In this document: one piece after another, positions 1-5,970 of the stretch
Layout: the number at the start of each line of letters is the position of its first letter
Position numbering within the stretch: position 1 is the stretch's first letter
NCBI GenBank assembly: GCA_030641605.1
Contig: DAOWHD010000026.1
Span: 1-7,642 of the forward strand
DNA length: 7,642 nt
Source: Thermoplasmata archaeon
GTDB lineage: Archaea > Thermoplasmatota > E2 > DHVEG-1
Reading direction: 5' to 3'
Notes under the pieces: generated by a model
Told to the model about the DNA's origin: nothing
Seen by the model: the letters and a program-made list of their open reading frames with translations, nothing else
The model's database searches: none
Translations under genes and position numbers: made by a program

Positions 1-1
1 G

Positions 2-418
2 ATACAAGTTTATGAAGCAGTAGCAGAACACCTGCCTTTTAACGATAAAACATTTGATTTTGTTCTTATGGTTACAACAATTTGTTTTGTAGATGATTTG
101 GTAAAATCGTTTAAAGAAGCTTACCGAGTTTTGAAAACTGATGGTTTTATTATTGTTGGCTTTGTAGATAAAGAAAGTGAGTTTGGTAAACGGTATCAGT
201 TAAAGAGGGAGAAAAGCAAGTTCTATAAAGATGCTACTTTTTATTCAGTAAAGGAGGTTATAGATTTTTTAAGAAAAACAAATTTTGAAAATGTTGTTAT
301 TAGACAAACAGTCTTTTCCAGTCGAACTGGCAGAATAGATCCCGTAGAAGATGGCTATGGCAAAGGGAGTTTTGTTATAATCAAAGCAATAAAACAGACT
401 AATTTAAAGGAGATATAA
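2..418 (+). CDS. Class I SAM-dependent methyltransferase, C-terminal part (5' end outside window)
   Basis: The frame is open from base 2, ahead of the first in-window ATG at 68, so this is the C-terminal 138 residues of a longer protein. The segment AEHLPF-NDKTFDFVL followed by DDLVKSFKEAYRVLKTDGFI is the post-motif-I to motif-III signature of UbiE/Methyltransf_11 enzymes: the acidic/LPF strand, the FDxV strand, and E-x-x-RVLK-x-x-G. The glycine-rich SAM loop would lie upstream of the window. The rest forms the usual C-terminal lobe with an FxxV strand near the end. Substrate cannot be told. The gene ends two bases before the next ATG, and the next gene's Shine-Dalgarno site lies inside its last codons, so the two are probably co-transcribed. 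Confidence 0.85.
   Translation: MQVYEAVAEHLPFNDKTFDFVLMVTTICFVDDLVKSFKEAYRVLKTDGFIIVGFVDKESEFGKRYQLKREKSKFYKDATFYSVKEVIDFLRKTNFENVVIRQTVFSSRTGRIDPVEDGYGKGSFVIIKAIKQTNLKEI
406..413 (+). promoter_or_regulatory. Shine-Dalgarno site of the radical SAM gene
   Basis: AAAGGAGA ends seven bases before the ATG at 421 and sits inside the last codons of the methyltransferase gene. It fixes the start of the downstream gene and suggests translational coupling. Confidence 0.7.
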
Positions 419-420
419 AA

Positions 421-1395
421 ATGGTAAATGAAGGGAAATTGATTGCTTTTGGTCCTGTTCCATCTAGACGTTTAGGGCAAAGTTTGGGGATAAATAACAT
501 CCCTCCAAAAATCTGCTCGTATTCCTGTATCTACTGTCAGCTTGGAAGAACCAATAATATACAGGTTAACAGGGAGAAGTTCTACAAACCTGAAGAAATA
601 ATGCATGCTGTAGGGAATAAAGTCAAAGAATCCCAAGAAAGAAAAGAACCTATCGATTATCTTACCTTTGTTCCTGATGGAGAGCCTACATTAGATATTA
701 ATCTTGGTGAAGAAATAGAACTGCTTAGGCCTTTGGGAATTAAAATTGCCATTATTACAAACTCCTCTTTAATATGGGATAAAGAGGTAAGAGATGACTT
801 ATCCAAGGCAGACTGGGTTTCTGTAAAAATTGATGCCATAAGTCAAAATATTTGGCATAAAATCAATAGACCCCATGGATCGTTAAAGCTTCAAAAACTA
901 TTGAAAGGAATATTAGATTTCTCAGATTCTTTTAGTGGTTATTTAGTTACGGAAACCATGCTCATTCAAGATATTAATGATGATGGTGCAGAATTAGAAA
1001 ATATCGCTGATTTCATCTCCAATTTAAATATTAAGAAAAGCTATGTCTCCATTCCAACGAGGCCCCCTGCAGAAAAATGGGTAAAACCTGCAACTGAAGA
1101 TAAGATTAACGGTGCATATCAAATTTTCAAAGAAAGAGGCATTGATGTAGAATATCTCATTGGCTATGAGGGAAATGCTTTTGCATATGCGGGAAATGCT
1201 GAAGAAGACTTACTTAGCATTACTTCGGTTCATCCAATGAAAGAAGAAGCTATAATAGAGTTTTTAAAAAAAGCTGATTCTAATTGGGATGTAATTAAAA
1301 AATTAATTGAGGAAAAAAAACTTGTTGAAATAAAATACAAGGAAAACAAATTCTATATGAGAAAATTACCAAGAAAAAGAAATATAATGTATTAG
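421..1395 (+). CDS. Radical SAM protein, COG0731 (wyosine-synthase-like) group
   Basis: A complete 324-residue protein. It opens with GPVPSRRLGQSLGIN (residues 11-25), the hallmark of the COG0731 radical SAM group. Next comes the cluster motif C32-x3-C36-x2-C39 for the [4Fe-4S] centre that cleaves SAM, and a GEPT motif (87-90) in the SAM-binding strand. Residues 110-250 complete the partial TIM barrel. From about 262 to 318 the protein looks like a small winged-helix domain (SVHPMKEEAIIEFLKK, a second helix, then a KYKENKFYMRKL hairpin), which suggests nucleic-acid or partner binding. It lacks the extra N-terminal cysteines seen in the Taw1 protein at 6339, so it is a relative and probably not a second Taw1. 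The substrate is unknown. It follows a methyltransferase gene by two bases, so modification of a shared substrate is possible but inferred only. Confidence 0.88.
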   Translation: MVNEGKLIAFGPVPSRRLGQSLGINNIPPKICSYSCIYCQLGRTNNIQVNREKFYKPEEIMHAVGNKVKESQERKEPIDYLTFVPDGEPTLDINLGEEIELLRPLGIKIAIITNSSLIWDKEVRDDLSKADWVSVKIDAISQNIWHKINRPHGSLKLQKLLKGILDFSDSFSGYLVTETMLIQDINDDGAELENIADFISNLNIKKSYVSIPTRPPAEKWVKPATEDKINGAYQIFKERGIDVEYLIGYEGNAFAYAGNAEEDLLSITSVHPMKEEAIIEFLKKADSNWDVIKKLIEEKKLVEIKYKENKFYMRKLPRKRNIMY

Positions 1396-1408
1396 AGGTG
1401 TTTCGTAA

Positions 1409-1522
1409 CAACTAAATGCGTTATGGTTGCTATTCATTGGGGGACCCTGTGGATGTATTGAATATAAATGCTATTTCTGGGATAAAAGGAAGGGAAAATG
1501 TAAATGGTTGACAAAAAAGTAA
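1409..1522 (+). other. Possible four-cysteine micro-ORF (no ATG; remnant or TTG start)
   Basis: The frame is open from 1409 to a TAA at 1520 (37 codons). Its centre has C-x-C-x4-C-x9-C, at codons 1448, 1454, 1469 and 1499, with aromatic and basic residues between (EYKCYFWDKRKGKCKW). That spacing would suit a small metal-binding knuckle. There is no ATG in frame; the only alternative start is TTG at 1427. Either this is a non-canonical start or the piece is a gene remnant whose start lies in another frame: an ATG at 1416 in a neighbouring frame reads MRYGCYSLGD before diverging. No family is recognised. Confidence 0.25.
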
Positions 1523-1620
1523 ATATAACAGATAAGGTGAGCATAGCAACCTCTTTTTATAAAGCAATAAAAAGTTTTGGACCTGACTTTATAAGAAATG
1601 TCATATCTACTCGCGGTTAA
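1504..1620 (+). CDS. Possible small hypothetical protein (38 residues)
   Basis: A short ORF starts with ATG at 1504, preceded by a purine-rich AGGAAGGGA about ten bases upstream that could act as a weak Shine-Dalgarno site. The product begins MVDKKVNITDKVSIATSFYK and continues as an apparently amphipathic segment (AIKSFGPDFIRNVISTRG). It overlaps the four-cysteine reading frame by 19 bases in another frame. Composition is protein-like, but length and family are uninformative. It could equally be the middle of a frameshifted gene, since the next frame continues RLTGEITLKCC after base 1614. Confidence 0.3.
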   Translation: MVDKKVNITDKVSIATSFYKAIKSFGPDFIRNVISTRG

Positions 1621-1723
1621 CAGGAGAGATTACATTAAAATGTTGTAGGGTCTAAGTATTATTAATTAAAATCAAATCAACATTATGCCAATTTACATCT
1701 ATGCAGCTAGGTCATACTGCATT

Positions 1724-1738
1724 AGAAAATTATATATA
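1724..1738 (+). promoter_or_regulatory. Archaeal BRE/TATA promoter
   Basis: AGAAAATTATATATA combines a purine-rich BRE-like half (AGAAAA) with a TATA box (TATATATA, 1731-1738). The TATA centre lies about 27 bases ahead of the GTG at 1761. That is the distance expected from an archaeal TATA box to the transcription start, so the transcript would begin at or next to the start codon (leaderless). Confidence 0.5.
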
Positions 1739-1760
1739 TGTAGGGTTTAATACATGTTTT

Positions 1761-1913
1761 GTGCATTTTAAAATTAAGACAATTAACGGACACAAATATC
1801 TCTACCTTATTAAAAACCAACGTGTTAACGGTAAGATCAAGCAGGTTCTTCAGATCTATGTAGGTTCTGCTGATAAAATCTACGAATTGATGAAGGGACC
1901 GGAGGGCAGGTAA
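1761..1913 (+). CDS. Small protein resembling the N-terminus of an archaeal transposase (fragment or frameshifted)
   Basis: I place the start at GTG 1761 because a BRE/TATA element lies about 27 bases upstream and there is no Shine-Dalgarno site. An ATG at 1701 in the same frame lies upstream of that promoter. The 50-residue product has FKIKTINGHKYLYLIKNQ, then RVNGKIKQVLQIYVGSADK. This is the beta-hairpin 'K-x-x-G-x-x-Y-x-Y-L-V-x-N-x-R-V-N-G-K-V-K-Q' pattern I associate with the first 50 residues of archaeal IS4/IS1634-type transposases. The catalytic domain is absent. The frame stops at TAA 1911, but the two other frames stay open past it: frame 1 (to TGA 1978) gives an Arg/Gly-rich tail, and frame 2 (to TAA 2003) an acidic tail. 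A frameshifted longer protein is therefore possible. It could be a transposase remnant or a domesticated stand-alone domain. Confidence 0.45.
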   Translation: MHFKIKTINGHKYLYLIKNQRVNGKIKQVLQIYVGSADKIYELMKGPEGR

Positions 1914-1979
1914 AGGAAGAGGTCCTGGCAGAGGGCCTAGAGATGGAGGAGGTGGTGGTGGAGGTAGAAGAAGATGGTG
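1914..1979 (+). repeat. Low-complexity purine-rich (GGA/GGT) tract
   Basis: A run of GGA, GGT, AGA and related triplets that is strongly purine-rich on the + strand. In frame 1 it reads as GKGRGPGRGPRD followed by seven glycines and RRRW-stop. In frame 2 it reads as a glutamate/valine-rich peptide. On the other strand it gives polyproline. Low complexity alone can create all three, so the coding frame is not settled. Confidence 0.6.
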
Positions 1980-1994
1980 AAAATAGATATAGAT

Positions 1995-2006
1995 GGTTTT
2001 TTTAAA
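1995..2006 (+). terminator. Poly-T transcription terminator (tentative)
   Basis: GG followed by seven T's and AAAA directly downstream of the small gene, in the gap between it and the convergent hisC-like gene. Archaeal termination commonly uses such T runs. No hairpin is evident. Confidence 0.4.
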
Positions 2007-2039
2007 ATACTCTATATATTTTGTTTCCAACATAAGCTT

Positions 2040-3044
2040 TCACGGTTTGTGTCCTCTCCAAGCGTGTACCTTATGAATCTCTTTGATATTTGATAAAAAA
2101 ATATTGTTCTCCTTTGGTGTGCCTATGGATACTCTGATATAACCTGGTAGCCATTGGTTTGAAATATCAAATACCAGTATTTCTCTATCCTTAAGTTCTC
2201 TTGCTATGTCAGGTATGTTTGTTTTTATGAGCAGAAAATTGGTGGTACTGGGGTACACTTGAAACCCTATTTTTTCTAATTCCTTGCTTACTCGTTCTCT
2301 TTCCTTAATGGTAAGCTCAATATTCTTTTTGATATAACTAGGATCTCTCATTGCCTCTATCGCTGCATATAGACTAGATTGAGGTAGAAATGTAAAAAAT
2401 GTGGAAAATGCATCCAAGAAATTTTCCCCTGCAATGAGATACCCAATTCGAGCACCTGCCAAACCAAAAGCTTTATCCAGTGTTCTCACAACCGAAAGAT
2501 TTGGATGTTTTTCCACCATATCAGCAAAGGTTGCTCCAGAAAATTCATAATATGCTTCATCTACTACAAGTAACACATCTTTGTTTTCAAGAATGGCTTC
2601 AGCCATCTCTCTATCTATAAGAATTTTGCCTGTTGGATTATTAGGATTATCGACTATCACTAGGCTGGGTTCATTTGTCTCGTTAGTTATAATGTCAGCA
2701 TCCAAATTGAACTCTGATGGCCTAAGCTGAATTTTAATCAATTTTGTTGCAAACTCTTTCGCACATTGAACAGTAGGAAAAAAAGACGGATTTACCATAA
2801 TGACTCTTCTCCCTTTAGAAAACACATGAATTATTTCTCTTAACAGAAAGTCCGAGCCAGTGCTTAAAATGATATGCCTTTTGGAGACATCTGAATAATC
2901 GGCAAGAAATTCACGTAGCAACTCTAATTCTTTTGGATTGGTATATCGATTCAAGTTTGATAATCCTTTTTGGGCCGCTTCAATAATCTCCTTTGGAGGA
3001 GGATATGGCATCTCATTCATATTCAACTTAATTTCATTCAACAT
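2040..3044 (-). CDS. hisC: Histidinol-phosphate aminotransferase-like, PLP-dependent (fold type I)
   Basis: A 334-residue class I/II aminotransferase, slightly shorter than typical HisC. Likely reaction: transfer of an amino group between glutamate and imidazole-acetol phosphate in histidine synthesis, in the cytosol. Seen in sequence: an N-terminal KLNMNEMPYPPP arm; Y34 in NRYTNP; the cofactor-phosphate loop STGSD (61-65); DNPNNPTG (132-139) with the Asn that contacts PLP; VVDEAYYEF (161-168); the Schiff-base lysine K191 in TLDKAFGLAGARIGY; and R304 in YIRVSIGT for the substrate carboxylate. The LAG-x-R-x-GY block favours HisC over CobD; D190 replaces the usual serine. The start overlaps the NAD kinase stop by seven bases, with GGAGG just upstream, so translation is probably coupled. 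No other his gene is present, so a broader aromatic or phospho-amino-acid specificity cannot be excluded. Confidence 0.82.
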   Translation of the reverse strand: MLNEIKLNMNEMPYPPPKEIIEAAQKGLSNLNRYTNPKELELLREFLADYSDVSKRHIILSTGSDFLLREIIHVFSKGRRVIMVNPSFFPTVQCAKEFATKLIKIQLRPSEFNLDADIITNETNEPSLVIVDNPNNPTGKILIDREMAEAILENKDVLLVVDEAYYEFSGATFADMVEKHPNLSVVRTLDKAFGLAGARIGYLIAGENFLDAFSTFFTFLPQSSLYAAIEAMRDPSYIKKNIELTIKERERVSKELEKIGFQVYPSTTNFLLIKTNIPDIARELKDREILVFDISNQWLPGYIRVSIGTPKENNIFLSNIKEIHKVHAWRGHKP

Positions 3045-4141
3045 CTTACCTCCATCACCATTTCCTCTTTTTCGCCTACTACAACTCTTATGTAACCTGA
3101 GAGGAGTTTGTCTATCTCGAAATTGCCGGTATCAACCCTAAGGCATTCCAATTTGCTTATCTTACCATAGGTACCAACGAGTATTATATTCTCTCTACCA
3201 ATAATTCGTATTACTTCTGGAGTAAATTGTTTACTTCCGCGGCCAAAAATAAAACCATTTCCGCCAATAGGGGTTACCATTATCTTTTTACTTTTATATT
3301 TCTTTAAAAGCTTCAGAATACCCTTTTCGTTTAGATCTATTCCAACCAACCTATTGTCATAAATTGCGTCAACACCGAGAAGTGTCTTAGGAAGTCCCAT
3401 ATCATTAGCGATAGCCTTCAAAGTTGTTCCTGGACCAAGCAGATATAGAGTCTCTTTATCCATATGTTTAACGATATATCTTGCTATCTCATTTTTACTA
3501 TCTACAGACGATTTGTCTATACTTGAAGCTTCTTTACCTGCTTGCAAGAGTTTCTTGACATTAGGAACTATGAGATAGCCATATAGCTTCGAGGCCAGTC
3601 TGTTATTCCTAAAGGCGTTTTCATCTATATCAAGCACTTCCTCCTCTGTTAAGTCTGTACCCTCGATAAAAGCATCGACCATCTCTGCTGCAGCCCTTGC
3701 ACTAACTGCAAATACTGAGCTGAAAATCTTAACACCAGATGGCACAGCTACAACTGGAATCTTAGAATCAACTGCATCATAGACATCCCTTGCAGTACCA
3801 TCGCCACCAACAAATACCAAAAGTTCGATGCCGCCGTTCAACATTTTTCCTATAATTCTTTTAGTATCCTCTGCCGAAGTTTCTTTAGGCGTCTGACCAA
3901 TTAATTTGAAAGCGATATCAAACTTTCTAACATATGTCTCTCCCATTTTACCAGGTGCAACAACCAGGCTAATCTCCTTTCTGCTCTTGATATAAGACAG
4001 AAGTTCTTTCGTCCTCTTGGGTGTCACAGCCTTAGCCCCTAGCCTTAATGCCTTTTTGTATATCTCCCCATCTGTTCCCTTCAGCCCAACACTTCCGCCC
4101 ATTCCTGCTATGGGATTCACAATCAATCCTATTTTTTTCAT
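3038..4141 (-). CDS. Archaeal-type ATP-NAD kinase (COG3199 / AcoX-like family)
   Basis: A 367-residue protein, the usual size for this family. It phosphorylates NAD to NADP with ATP or polyphosphate, in the cytosol. The start at 4141 gives MKKIGLIVNPIAGMGG, the canonical first strand and Gly-rich turn. The longer frame to 4273 adds 44 residues unlike the family and overlaps the upstream ORF. Motifs: VGGDGTARD (111-119), the diacylglycerol/NAD kinase nucleotide signature; VPSGVKIFSSVFA (133-145); GPGTTLKAI (236-244); and PIGGNGFIFGRGSKQFTP (291-308), typical of COG3199. A purine-rich GGAAGAGAG lies upstream of the ATG, and the preceding Sir2-like ORF stops one base before it. It is the middle gene of a three-gene minus-strand operon with the Sir2 fragment and hisC. 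Bacterial AcoX proteins are the main alternative name for this fold. Confidence 0.85.
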   Translation of the reverse strand: MKKIGLIVNPIAGMGGSVGLKGTDGEIYKKALRLGAKAVTPKRTKELLSYIKSRKEISLVVAPGKMGETYVRKFDIAFKLIGQTPKETSAEDTKRIIGKMLNGGIELLVFVGGDGTARDVYDAVDSKIPVVAVPSGVKIFSSVFAVSARAAAEMVDAFIEGTDLTEEEVLDIDENAFRNNRLASKLYGYLIVPNVKKLLQAGKEASSIDKSSVDSKNEIARYIVKHMDKETLYLLGPGTTLKAIANDMGLPKTLLGVDAIYDNRLVGIDLNEKGILKLLKKYKSKKIMVTPIGGNGFIFGRGSKQFTPEVIRIIGRENIILVGTYGKISKLECLRVDTGNFEIDKLLSGYIRVVVGEKEEMVMEVRC

Positions 4142-4142
4142 G

Positions 4143-4403
4143 CTATACTCTCTTCCTACATAGTTTTTCGCCAATGGTTCCATCTGGGAGCATCCAATTA
4201 GGGTAAGATTGACCCCTCTCCTGCAGATGATAACGAATGCAGCTCTCCCAATCCCCTTTGCAATAAAGTTCAATCCATTTCCTCTCTAACAATCCGTTCT
4301 CTCCACGAAATGGAGGGATTCCGCTCTCCACAGAAATACCTGCACCAGTAAATCCTGTTACTCTGTCTGAATTTTTTATTATTTCTACTGCTTTATCAAT
4401 CAC
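4143..4403 (-). CDS. Truncated Sir2 (sirtuin) N-terminus joined in frame to a cysteine-containing tail
   Basis: An 86-residue ORF starting at GTG 4403, with AGGAGG nine bases upstream. Residues 1-42 are a clear sirtuin start: [12 protein letters not shown] and then [17 protein letters not shown] (18-34), the NAD-binding loop. After residue 42 nothing matches Sir2. The catalytic histidine, the TQNID motif and the zinc CxxC pairs are all absent, so deacylase activity is not expected. Residues 43-86 ([18 protein letters not shown], then YPNWMLPDG) recall the Y-C-x-G-x4-C-x-RY block found at the end of various small cysteine-motif proteins; that resemblance is from memory. The likely history is an in-frame deletion or a recombination fusing two genes. 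It ends one base before the NAD kinase ATG, and its strong ribosome site may still serve the operon. Confidence 0.6.
   Translation of the reverse strand: MIDKAVEIIKNSDRVTGFTGAGISVESGIPPFRGENGLLERKWIELYCKGDWESCIRYHLQERGQSYPNWMLPDGTIGEKLCRKRV
4379..4403 (-). repeat. Direct repeat, copy A (Sir2 5' end)
   Basis: The first 25 bases of the Sir2-like ORF match bases 6025-6049 at 22 of 25 positions in the same orientation. The three differences are transitions: GTG/ATG start, GAT/GAC, and GCA/GTA. The two copies flank the MmgE/PrpD gene. Confidence 0.6.
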
Positions 4404-4412
4404 CTAATTAAG

Positions 4413-4418
4413 CCTCCT
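4413..4418 (-). promoter_or_regulatory. Strong Shine-Dalgarno site ahead of the GTG-start Sir2-like ORF
   Basis: AGGAGG on the minus strand lies nine bases before GTG 4403. It supports the GTG start. A GGTTTTATAAC TATA-like element at about 4430-4440 is too close for the Shine-Dalgarno site to be inside its transcript, so the operon promoter is not settled and readthrough from the upstream gene is possible. Confidence 0.55.
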
Positions 4419-4515
4419 TTTCAATAGTGTTATAAAACCCCGATTTTCCAACCTTTGGATATGAGGGGAGCTTGAAGCTTCACTTGCTCAGATGGTAAGA
4501 TTACGTGGATAGCAC

Positions 4516-5889
4516 TCATTTATCACTCACAAGGAGTTTCATGTATTCCCTAACATCCCAATTCTCCAGGTTCATCGTGGCATCGATGACCTTCTCCATA
4601 CGCTCTTCAGATAGCTGGAGATGAGCATTGGCCTTAAACTTGGCAATGAGTTCTTTATCACTGAGTGGGTTTTCAGCACGGCCTTTGGCGTGATCCTCTT
4701 GTTTGGTGAAGATCTGGCCATTGTTTAAGGTTATTGTAACCCTTGTCCTCTTGATCTTGGGGAATAAGGCATCTATTTCAGGGTCGGCTTCAACCTTTAT
4801 CTTGGGCAGTGTTTCCCAAACCAGTGGATCTTTCAATGCCTCTTCCTCGAAGTCCGATGGAAGTACATTTCCCTTGACCACGGCAACGGCTATGCAGTAG
4901 GGGAGGGAATGGTCCGCCGTTTCTTTGGTAGTTGGTTTGTACTTAGATTTATCGGAGAGTATATCTGTTCCCCTAGTGGTGGTCTTGACCAGTATCTCTC
5001 TCACGTCTTTTGGGTCTATGTTGTTATTGTTTCGTATTTCTAGGGTGGCAGTGATTGGCTGGTGTGTAAGCGCTTCAGTTGGAAACGCTTTGTATCCGCA
5101 GTTGGTTATCAAAAATTCCCTGCCTAGCCCGCTCAGCATCGCATCGGTGTCCCATTTGACGGTGTTGATGACGTGGAACAAACCCTCTTTTCCCTCGTAT
5201 ACTTCCGCGGGGCCAGAATATCCAGTGCTGGCAAGCATGCAGGCCCTTACACCGGCTTCGACTGCCATTGGGTCTGCCGTGTTCTTCATGTTAGTAAGGA
5301 ACCCTGCAACGACTCCGCCTAGAGTGAAGTGACTTGAGCCGCTTATGCCAGTAGCTGCTACGGCCTGATCCTCAGTGAGTCCAAGCATTCGTGCAGCGAC
5401 CAGTGGGCTAACCAGCTGTGTCAGTGAAGCATGATGCCAGCCTATCTCTCTTATGCCGGGGTGGCCTGAAAGGCATAGGCGCATTTCGAGTTCATATGCT
5501 ACTACTATTCCAACCAAGAGGTCTTGGCCAGACAATCCTTTGTACTCTGCAGGAGACAATGCAGCGGGTATTATATCAGAGGGATGGGATGGGTCCTGCT
5601 TCCAGTAGATGTCATTGTAGTCTATTGCTCGTATGAGCAGAGAGTTCATCAGCGCAGAATTGCCAAGGTTTGTTTTGGTGCCATGACCTATTATCGTAGC
5701 GTGCTCGTTTCCTCCAAGCAACTGGACGAATTCGTATGCTTGTTGCATGTCTTTGTGACCTATGGCTGCCAGTGCGCATCCTATACTGTCCAACATAAAT
5801 CTTTTCGCCTCCTTTAAGGCATCTGCTGGTATCTGTTCGTACTTCAAACCAAGTGCAAATTTTGCCATTTCTCTACTTATTGAGTCCAT
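4516..5889 (-). CDS. MmgE/PrpD family protein (2-methylcitrate dehydratase / cis-aconitate decarboxylase-like)
   Basis: A complete 457-residue protein, the normal family length. Start ATG 5889 is preceded by AAGGGGAAG at suitable distance. The family acts on small di- and tricarboxylates by dehydration, decarboxylation or epimerisation; the exact substrate cannot be read here. The all-helical domain (about 1-270) carries the conserved polar set: D90/D93 in AIDYNDIY, H102 in SHPSD, HH152-153 in GWHHAS, K202 in NMKNTADP, and K267/H276 in GYKAFPTEALTH. These match active-site positions known in cis-aconitate decarboxylase and PrpD. Residues 280-450 form the alpha/beta lid (VKTTTRGTDILSDKSK, VTITLNNGQIFTK). 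GC is visibly higher than in neighbouring genes, and Sir2 5' fragments lie on both sides, suggesting acquisition or rearrangement. No methylcitrate synthase or lyase gene is nearby, so a role in propionate breakdown is unsupported. Confidence 0.88.
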   Translation of the reverse strand: MDSISREMAKFALGLKYEQIPADALKEAKRFMLDSIGCALAAIGHKDMQQAYEFVQLLGGNEHATIIGHGTKTNLGNSALMNSLLIRAIDYNDIYWKQDPSHPSDIIPAALSPAEYKGLSGQDLLVGIVVAYELEMRLCLSGHPGIREIGWHHASLTQLVSPLVAARMLGLTEDQAVAATGISGSSHFTLGGVVAGFLTNMKNTADPMAVEAGVRACMLASTGYSGPAEVYEGKEGLFHVINTVKWDTDAMLSGLGREFLITNCGYKAFPTEALTHQPITATLEIRNNNNIDPKDVREILVKTTTRGTDILSDKSKYKPTTKETADHSLPYCIAVAVVKGNVLPSDFEEEALKDPLVWETLPKIKVEADPEIDALFPKIKRTRVTITLNNGQIFTKQEDHAKGRAENPLSDKELIAKFKANAHLQLSEERMEKVIDATMNLENWDVREYMKLLVSDK

Positions 5890-5951
5890 ACTATCTTCCC
5901 CTTTTGTTACGGTCCTGTCCTAGATCGTACTATGGGATTGAATACAGCTCT

Positions 5952-5968
5952 TTGTAAATATAGTTGTT
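5952..5968 (-). promoter_or_regulatory. Possible promoter of the MmgE/PrpD gene
   Basis: On the minus strand this reads CAACTATATTTACAAAG, with a TATA-like core about 70 bases ahead of the ATG. Initiation about 25 bases further on would give a leader of roughly 40-45 bases that includes the AAGGGGAAG ribosome site. It lies next to decayed gene sequence, so it may have arisen by chance. Confidence 0.25.
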
Positions 5969-5970
5969 GA

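Larger units (their letters stand above)
1396..1700 (+). other. Gene-poor stretch with coding-like fragments in three frames
   Basis: No long ORF is present. Three consecutive pieces look protein-like, each in a different frame. Bases 1409-1522 encode a four-cysteine peptide (GGPCGCIEYKC, then WDKRKGKCKWL). Bases 1504-1620 encode a 38-residue peptide with an ATG. Bases 1614-1655 encode RLTGEITLKCCRV before a stop. They may be separate microproteins or one gene decayed by frameshifts; I do not recognise the family. A 9-base inverted repeat (GGTTGCTAT at 1425, ATAGCAACC at 1543) brackets part of it, followed by CTCTTTTTAT. From 1656 to 1700 I see only AT-rich spacer. Confidence 0.4.

Noticed and set aside
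1701..1760. ATG 1701 as start of the transposase-like ORF
   Set aside because: The 20 added residues overlap the BRE/TATA element and do not resemble the domain; GTG 1761 fits both promoter distance and homology.
1722..2033. Minus-strand ORF of 103 codons with a polyproline run
   Set aside because: It is the complement of the purine-rich tract and of the transposase-like ORF. It has no start context or family, and the proline run is just low-complexity DNA.
4142..4273. Longer start for the NAD kinase (44 extra residues from ATG 4273)
   Set aside because: The extra residues do not resemble the family, lie antisense-free but fully inside the Sir2-like ORF in another frame, and the internal ATG 4141 gives the canonical MKKIGLIVNP start with a purine-rich site upstream.
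4925..5332. Plus-strand ORF of 135 codons, and other plus-strand ORFs inside 4703-5817
   Set aside because: They lie antisense to the well-supported MmgE/PrpD gene, whose higher GC leaves long shadow frames open. The products have no recognisable motifs.
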